A DNA stretch of 55,799 nucleotides, taken from assembly GCA_902168245.1 (NCBI GenBank), contig CABHPA010000023.1:1-55799 (forward strand), given 5' to 3'. This stretch comes from Candidatus Melainabacteria bacterium (GTDB lineage Bacteria > Cyanobacteriota > Vampirovibrionia > Vampirovibrionales > Vampirovibrionaceae). Shown in pieces: positions 51,911-55,799 of the stretch (positions are counted from its first letter, which is position 1; every line of letters begins with the position of its first letter). The notes under the pieces were generated by a model. It saw only the letters and a list, made by a program, of their open reading frames with translations. It made no database searches and was not told the origin of the DNA. The position numbers and the translations under genes are program-made.

Positions 51911-52378
51911 TTGGTATCTTAGGGCCTGCTATGATGATGGGCCGGATGCCTTGCAAGGAGCAAGAAGGGCAATGCCCAGCCTCAAGTACGGCGGATTTAA
52001 TGAGACTGTAGTGTTGACTGGTTGAAACGTGAGCATAACCAGGATAAACGCATTTAAACCTAACTCTTAATCGGATTTATAGAGAAGTACATCCATGAAT
52101 CTAGTTCTGTTGCAGTTTTGCAGAGCTCCCAATAGTTCCATCTCACAGTTATTTACCAATGTCTGATCATTATTTCGCCCAAGGAAATGGACCATGCTGA
52201 TTCAGAACTGGAAACAACCCTTAAACCAGCTGGCCATCCTCTATGAGAACGGATTCCCAAGATGGCCAACTGGTAAGATTGTCAGATTAAATTGAAGGAA
52301 AAAGAAGATGCCGTTTACACAGTTTTCTTGACAGAACCGGGATAATATTTAACGGCTGAAATTCATCCCTTAATTTAT
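51911..52378. other. 468-bp region without a gene, containing an inverted repeat
   Basis: No supported gene; it probably contains decayed prophage DNA. An imperfect inverted repeat ACCAGCTGGCCATC (52225-52238) / GATGGCCAACTGGT (52261-52274) could form a 14-bp hairpin with one mismatch. There is no T-run directly after it, so a terminator role is unclear. Confidence 0.55.
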
Positions 52379-54931
52379 TTAATTTTCTCCAACCGTGAAG
52401 AGCACAGTTCCATCTTCTAGCCCACCGGAAGCAGTAATAGGTGCATCATGAACATTGCTATTACCGGCATTGATATGAATAAAGCCTCCACGCCCCAAAG
52501 TAGATGAAGTACCGTTGGCAGCCAGGCGGTTGTTTGGCCCAAAACCATGAATATCATCAATCACACTGTTGTGACCGGCCCGAATATTAATCACTCCTCC
52601 TTGAAGTGCGCCGTTAGCCTCTATTACCGTTTGAAAAACACCTGCCTCATAGTTGAAATCATGCAGAGGATATATTTGTATCGTACCACCCATTAAACCA
52701 CCATTGGCAGACATCGTGCCTACCGTGTAATAGATTTGTTCATTATTAATAATATCGTTACTGGCCTTTAGGATGATATTTCCCCCGTGCAAGGGGCTTT
52801 CAGTGCTCAAGCGTGCACCATTATCCAAGGTGCCCAGAGCCGCAATATTGACACTCCCACCGCTGGCAGTCCCAGTAGTGCCAAAGATATTTAGATTATT
52901 CACATTTCCATTGGCGAAGAGGGAAATTCGTCCTCCTCCCAAGCCATTGCTGTTTCGTCCAATGAGCCAAAAATCCGTTGGCTTATAGGGGGTATCACCG
53001 CCACCACCATATGATAGGTATAGGGTTGAAACTGAACCGTCATTGACTATATTTAACGTATTTAAAGTGCTAAAACCTTCACCCATCGATAAAGGAGAAG
53101 GGAAAACCAATTCATAATCTCCAAATCCGCCATCGTTATCTGATGGATGACTCAAGTCCAAAGCCAGGTTGTCTCGACTGCTACCCAGAATGAGATTTCG
53201 GTAAACGTAGGGCGAAGAGGCTGTATTTTTACTAATCACATCTGCTTGCGCTTGTCCCAAGCTACCGGTCGGATCAGTGACTGAGCGAATGCGAGCTTGA
53301 AGTAGACGCGTAAAGAGATTATCTGAAACATTGATATTGCCGCCGTTTTTAGTAAGCAGAATCAGGTTTTCCGCGTGGGTCAGCAGTTCAACTGGTTGAG
53401 TTTGCTGAGTGGCACTGGTTCGAACCAGTTGCCCATTGACATAGCCTTGTTGGAAATAAACCTGCGTTTGGCCTAAGGTGCCGGGATTGGGAGCAACAAT
53501 GGTTCCGGCTTTTCCTCCCAGATTGAGATTGTTATTACCGCCGGGTCTGGCAATCACATCAATGCTGCCATTACCAGTGGGGTTGCTATTGCCGCTTAAA
53601 ACAACTAGCCCGCCATTGCCGCCATGCCCAGGGTTGGAGCCATTACCGCCCAGCGCACCATCGGCGTAAATACCACCGCTATTGGTCATGGTTGTGTTGT
53701 AACTAAAGGCCATCAAACCACCATCGCCACCTTTTCCCCCTAGACTGGCGCAGGTACTGCGGCCCCCGTTACCGCCGTTGGCCTCCAGTCGTCCTTGGAT
53801 ATTTGCGATGTTCGCTTGTGAGACCAAGCTAATCGTTCCGCCATTCCCTCCATTGACGGGATTCGCTCCGGAAAACCCAGAAGCCCCGTTTGCTCGTGTA
53901 TTCCCCAGGTTTTGAATCCCTTGCATGGCTGTTAAGATAATAGAACCACCATCTCCGGCTCTGGATGAAGCGCTTTGGGAATAGTCATTATTGAGGCCTG
54001 CACTACCGCCATTGCCGTTGACGCTTAAGTTCGAAACGAAAGCTGGATTGGTGGAAGAACTGGTGTCTCGGGCAAGGAAAACCTGACCCTCAAGGTTATC
54101 AATCACACCTTTGGTACGTTGCAAGAGGAACGTGCGTTCGCTTGCGCTAATAGTTGGGGCTGTATTGTCCCCAGGCGGGTTAGCAGTAGCGGCCTGCAAA
54201 TTGTTCTTAATCTCCTGGTAAGGACTTTGTCCGCTGGCTACCAATCGAATACTACCACCCCGAGAATTGACCCCATCCGCTCGAAGCGTCCCTTCGTTAT
54301 TGACCAGTCCCCCTTCAATATTGATCAGGTTGGTGTCAAAACTGCCCACCACTTTGCCGGAAGTATCCACCATCGAATTACGACGCAAATCCACTGGCCC
54401 GGCTGAGTTAATGGCAACTACACCACCGGCCCCTGTAGATCCTTTGGCTTGGATCTGAGCCCCAGCGCCCAAGGTCATGGCGCCTACATTGGCTTGCACC
54501 AAACCGCCATTAACCCCATTGGCAAAGATATTCCCGTTCTGGAAGAGATACCCGGAGTCGATAAAAACCTTGCCGCCATTGCCCAGATAAGTACCCTGAC
54601 CATTTTGAAGGGCATTGACATTAATATTGCCATCCACCCGCACCACATTATCAGGCGCGTAGAGATGCAAAGTCCCACCGTTGTTCGTTGCTACACCAGA
54701 AGAATTCACCTCTACACCCCGCAAAGTGCTACCAGCTTTTAGCCATAGACCACCGCCCGATGAATTGGTAAAGGTAGTCTTACCATCTACCGTATTGGCA
54801 TAAGTGCCCCCTTGAATAATCCGCCCATCGTTATAACTGTTAATCGGATTAGCGGCAATGCTTTGAGCTGGAAATAACCCCACACTGAGCGCTAATACAA
54901 CTAACCCCAAGCTCTCTTTGGAAATACGCAT
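52379..54931 (-). CDS. Secreted beta-helical adhesin-like surface protein
   Basis: The predicted protein has 850 residues from ATG 54931, which follows GGGAGAGGTTCAC. A signal peptide is clear (MRISKESLGLVVLALSVGLFPAQSIA/ANP). The mature chain is Gly/Asn-rich with repeated turns such as GGTLHLYAP, GGKVFIDSG, GGLVQANVG and GGNGG, a right-handed parallel beta-helix pattern like filamentous haemagglutinins. I see no TPS-type N-domain with NPNL/NPNGI motifs, no autotransporter barrel and no sorting signal, so the export route is unknown. The DNA is more AT-rich than the core genes and lies beside phage and transposase remnants. Confidence 0.85.
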   Translation of the reverse strand: MRISKESLGLVVLALSVGLFPAQSIAANPINSYNDGRIIQGGTYANTVDGKTTFTNSSGGGLWLKAGSTLRGVEVNSSGVATNNGGTLHLYAPDNVVRVDGNINVNALQNGQGTYLGNGGKVFIDSGYLFQNGNIFANGVNGGLVQANVGAMTLGAGAQIQAKGSTGAGGVVAINSAGPVDLRRNSMVDTSGKVVGSFDTNLINIEGGLVNNEGTLRADGVNSRGGSIRLVASGQSPYQEIKNNLQAATANPPGDNTAPTISASERTFLLQRTKGVIDNLEGQVFLARDTSSSTNPAFVSNLSVNGNGGSAGLNNDYSQSASSRAGDGGSIILTAMQGIQNLGNTRANGASGFSGANPVNGGNGGTISLVSQANIANIQGRLEANGGNGGRSTCASLGGKGGDGGLMAFSYNTTMTNSGGIYADGALGGNGSNPGHGGNGGLVVLSGNSNPTGNGSIDVIARPGGNNNLNLGGKAGTIVAPNPGTLGQTQVYFQQGYVNGQLVRTSATQQTQPVELLTHAENLILLTKNGGNINVSDNLFTRLLQARIRSVTDPTGSLGQAQADVISKNTASSPYVYRNLILGSSRDNLALDLSHPSDNDGGFGDYELVFPSPLSMGEGFSTLNTLNIVNDGSVSTLYLSYGGGGDTPYKPTDFWLIGRNSNGLGGGRISLFANGNVNNLNIFGTTGTASGGSVNIAALGTLDNGARLSTESPLHGGNIILKASNDIINNEQIYYTVGTMSANGGLMGGTIQIYPLHDFNYEAGVFQTVIEANGALQGGVINIRAGHNSVIDDIHGFGPNNRLAANGTSSTLGRGGFIHINAGNSNVHDAPITASGGLEDGTVLFTVGEN

Positions 54932-55369
54932 GTGAACCTCTCCCATTTCTACAATCTACCTGCCTTTGGCCACGTATATGGATATCATCCACAAGATTGT
55001 TACTATAAAAGCTAAACTTTAATAACTGCCCAAATGATTAACTGAAACTAACCGTTTATTTCAGAATTTTGGATCCCCTCTACTGTATTTGATACCGGTT
55101 AATCCTTCAAAGGGATAAAAGCAGTGCCTTTCTCTGATAAAAGGCAGCTACTCAACAGTCTTTGTCTTTGGGGTCAACTTATGCAATGGCTATTTATTAT
55201 TTATCAGGAGTTACGCAGGGCCAGTTAAATTGTTGAATTTACCTTGCCTGTAGCTATTTTTGGAGCCAGGATCTGTCAGGGATTGTAGGCAAAACGTTGA
55301 ATTGGAGATTGGCAAGGAATATCGCTTTTCTTCTTTTGGAAAGACTGTTATAATCTGGTTACGGAAAGA
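54932..55369. other. 438-bp intergenic region before transposase remnants
   Basis: AT-rich and free of credible genes. CAGGAGTTACGCAGGGCC at 55205-55222 resembles the GTTACGCA-type ends of some cyanobacterial insertion sequences and may mark the left end of an element. TATAAT lies at 55349-55354, 16 bp before the possible TTG start of the next frame. Confidence 0.45.
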
Positions 55370-55669
55370 TTGAGTTGTATTACACTAGCCTTGCTCCTGA
55401 CAGAAGGCTGTTTTAGTTGCGTAAAAGCCTCTCAGAGTCTGGGTTTATTCTCACATGACCAACTAACCAGGGAGCTGGCGAAGGAAGTGGTTTACACGGC
55501 AGTTTTGACGCCACTGGAAGCATTGCCGAAAGCAGGGGATTTGTCGGTTGACTATACGGTGGTGGCAAAACCTCATGCCAATGAGATTGAAGGACTGGAA
55601 TACACATACTCTTCCAGTGATAACAAGGTCTTAGAGCCTGTATTCACAGACAAGGTAGTTTGTGGATAA
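55370..55669 (+). pseudogene. Truncated DDE-type transposase fragment (IS4/IS701-like), putative
   Basis: Ninety-nine residues from a possible TTG start. SHDQLTRELAKEVVYTAVL, SVDYTVVAKPHANEIEGLEY and TYSSSDNKVL resemble the first catalytic-aspartate region of IS4/IS701-type transposases, where (V/I)DDT-V-x-AKP and a later SSS segment are typical. The frame stops at KVVCG, long before a full transposase would end, so it is a 5' fragment. It lies 24 bp before another transposase gene. Recognition is from motif memory only. Confidence 0.5.
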
Positions 55670-55693
55670 TGTTTGGATAGAGGAGGAGTGAGT

Positions 55694-55799
55694 ATGCCCT
55701 ATTCAAGCGATTTAAGCGATGCTGAATGGTTATTGGTGGAAGATTTATTTGCCGTCGGCAACTATGGTACGAGTCGCCAACATGCAGTTCGTGATTTGC
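55694..55799 (+). CDS. IS5-family transposase, 5' part only (contig edge)
   Basis: The first 35 codons are present: MPYSSDLSDAEWLLVEDLF and then RQHAVRDL. The S-D-L-(S/T)-D-A-x-W opening and the following VRD segment are the N-terminus of IS5-type transposases (DUF4096 region). AGGAGGAG lies 6 nt before the ATG. The gene runs off the right end; insertion-sequence repeats often break assemblies at such points. Confidence 0.85.
   Translation, partial: MPYSSDLSDAEWLLVEDLFAVGNYGTSRQHAVRDL

Noticed and set aside
1-55799. CRISPR arrays, restriction-modification or toxin-antitoxin systems
   Set aside because: No regularly spaced repeats of 25-40 bp, cas-like genes, methyltransferase motifs or paired small toxin-antitoxin genes were found. 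The HxlR cassette and YdeI protein do not amount to a defence system.

Overview
This looks like a chromosomal contig from a motile, non-photosynthetic relative of Cyanobacteria. I infer the Vampirovibrionia/Melainabacteria group, with Vampirovibrio-like organisms as the best guess. The support is indirect: efp is followed directly by accB and accC as in Cyanobacteria, there is an LL-diaminopimelate-type aminotransferase, a DUF3352 protein and a large flagellar basal-body operon, and several big lineage-specific proteins carry F-G/F-S-G motifs. No 16S rRNA gene or other decisive marker is present. The left end is not genomic: bases 5-37 are an Illumina Nextera adapter, and uvrB is cut there. 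The right end is cut inside a transposase gene.

Layout. 38-7400: housekeeping genes (uvrB, accC-accB-efp, tsaE-tsaB) plus a DUF5671-like membrane pair and a small lmo0937-type membrane protein. 7684-11557: aminotransferase, a conserved hypothetical, a Nudix hydrolase and 4-hydroxyphenylpyruvate dioxygenase. 11701-15788: a leftward block with two paralogous DUF2145-like proteins around a small exported protein, then an MtfA-like zincin. 16128-22770: flgB-flgC-fliE-fliF-fliG-fliH-fliI, tightly packed and rightward. 22793-24715: two paralogous, unusually large Flp-type pilin-like proteins. 24853-42180: rlmD, a thioesterase, tyrosine/homogentisate degradation genes (FAH family, hmgA, flavin reductase), a DMT transporter, metH, a DUF3352 protein, a TIGR02757-type protein and deoB. 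42344-48504: a pseudopilin, an HxlR regulator, a tiny lipoprotein, a 915-residue two-membrane-segment protein and a sugar-nucleotidyltransferase-like protein with an extra N-terminal region.

From about 49175 the window becomes accessory in character. There are tRNA-Pro, a broken tRNA-Gly 5' half, an intact tRNA-Gly and a very strong bidirectional terminator. Then come an HxlR-NTF2-SDR cassette, a YdeI/OmdA-type protein, a decayed phage terminase C-terminus, a large beta-helical surface protein and transposase pieces. This reads as an old integration hotspot at the tRNA genes.

How the genes fit together. hppD, hmgA and the FAH-family gene supply three of the four steps from 4-hydroxyphenylpyruvate to fumarate and acetoacetate. 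The flagellar genes encode the rod base, MS ring, switch and export ATPase. The pilin-like, adhesin-like and exported proteins point to a surface-contact lifestyle. The most promising undescribed candidates are the paired large pilins sharing a C-terminal C-x11-C loop, and the DUF2145-like locus, whose paralogs keep a His...Asn-Cys arrangement like circularly permuted papain-fold enzymes.
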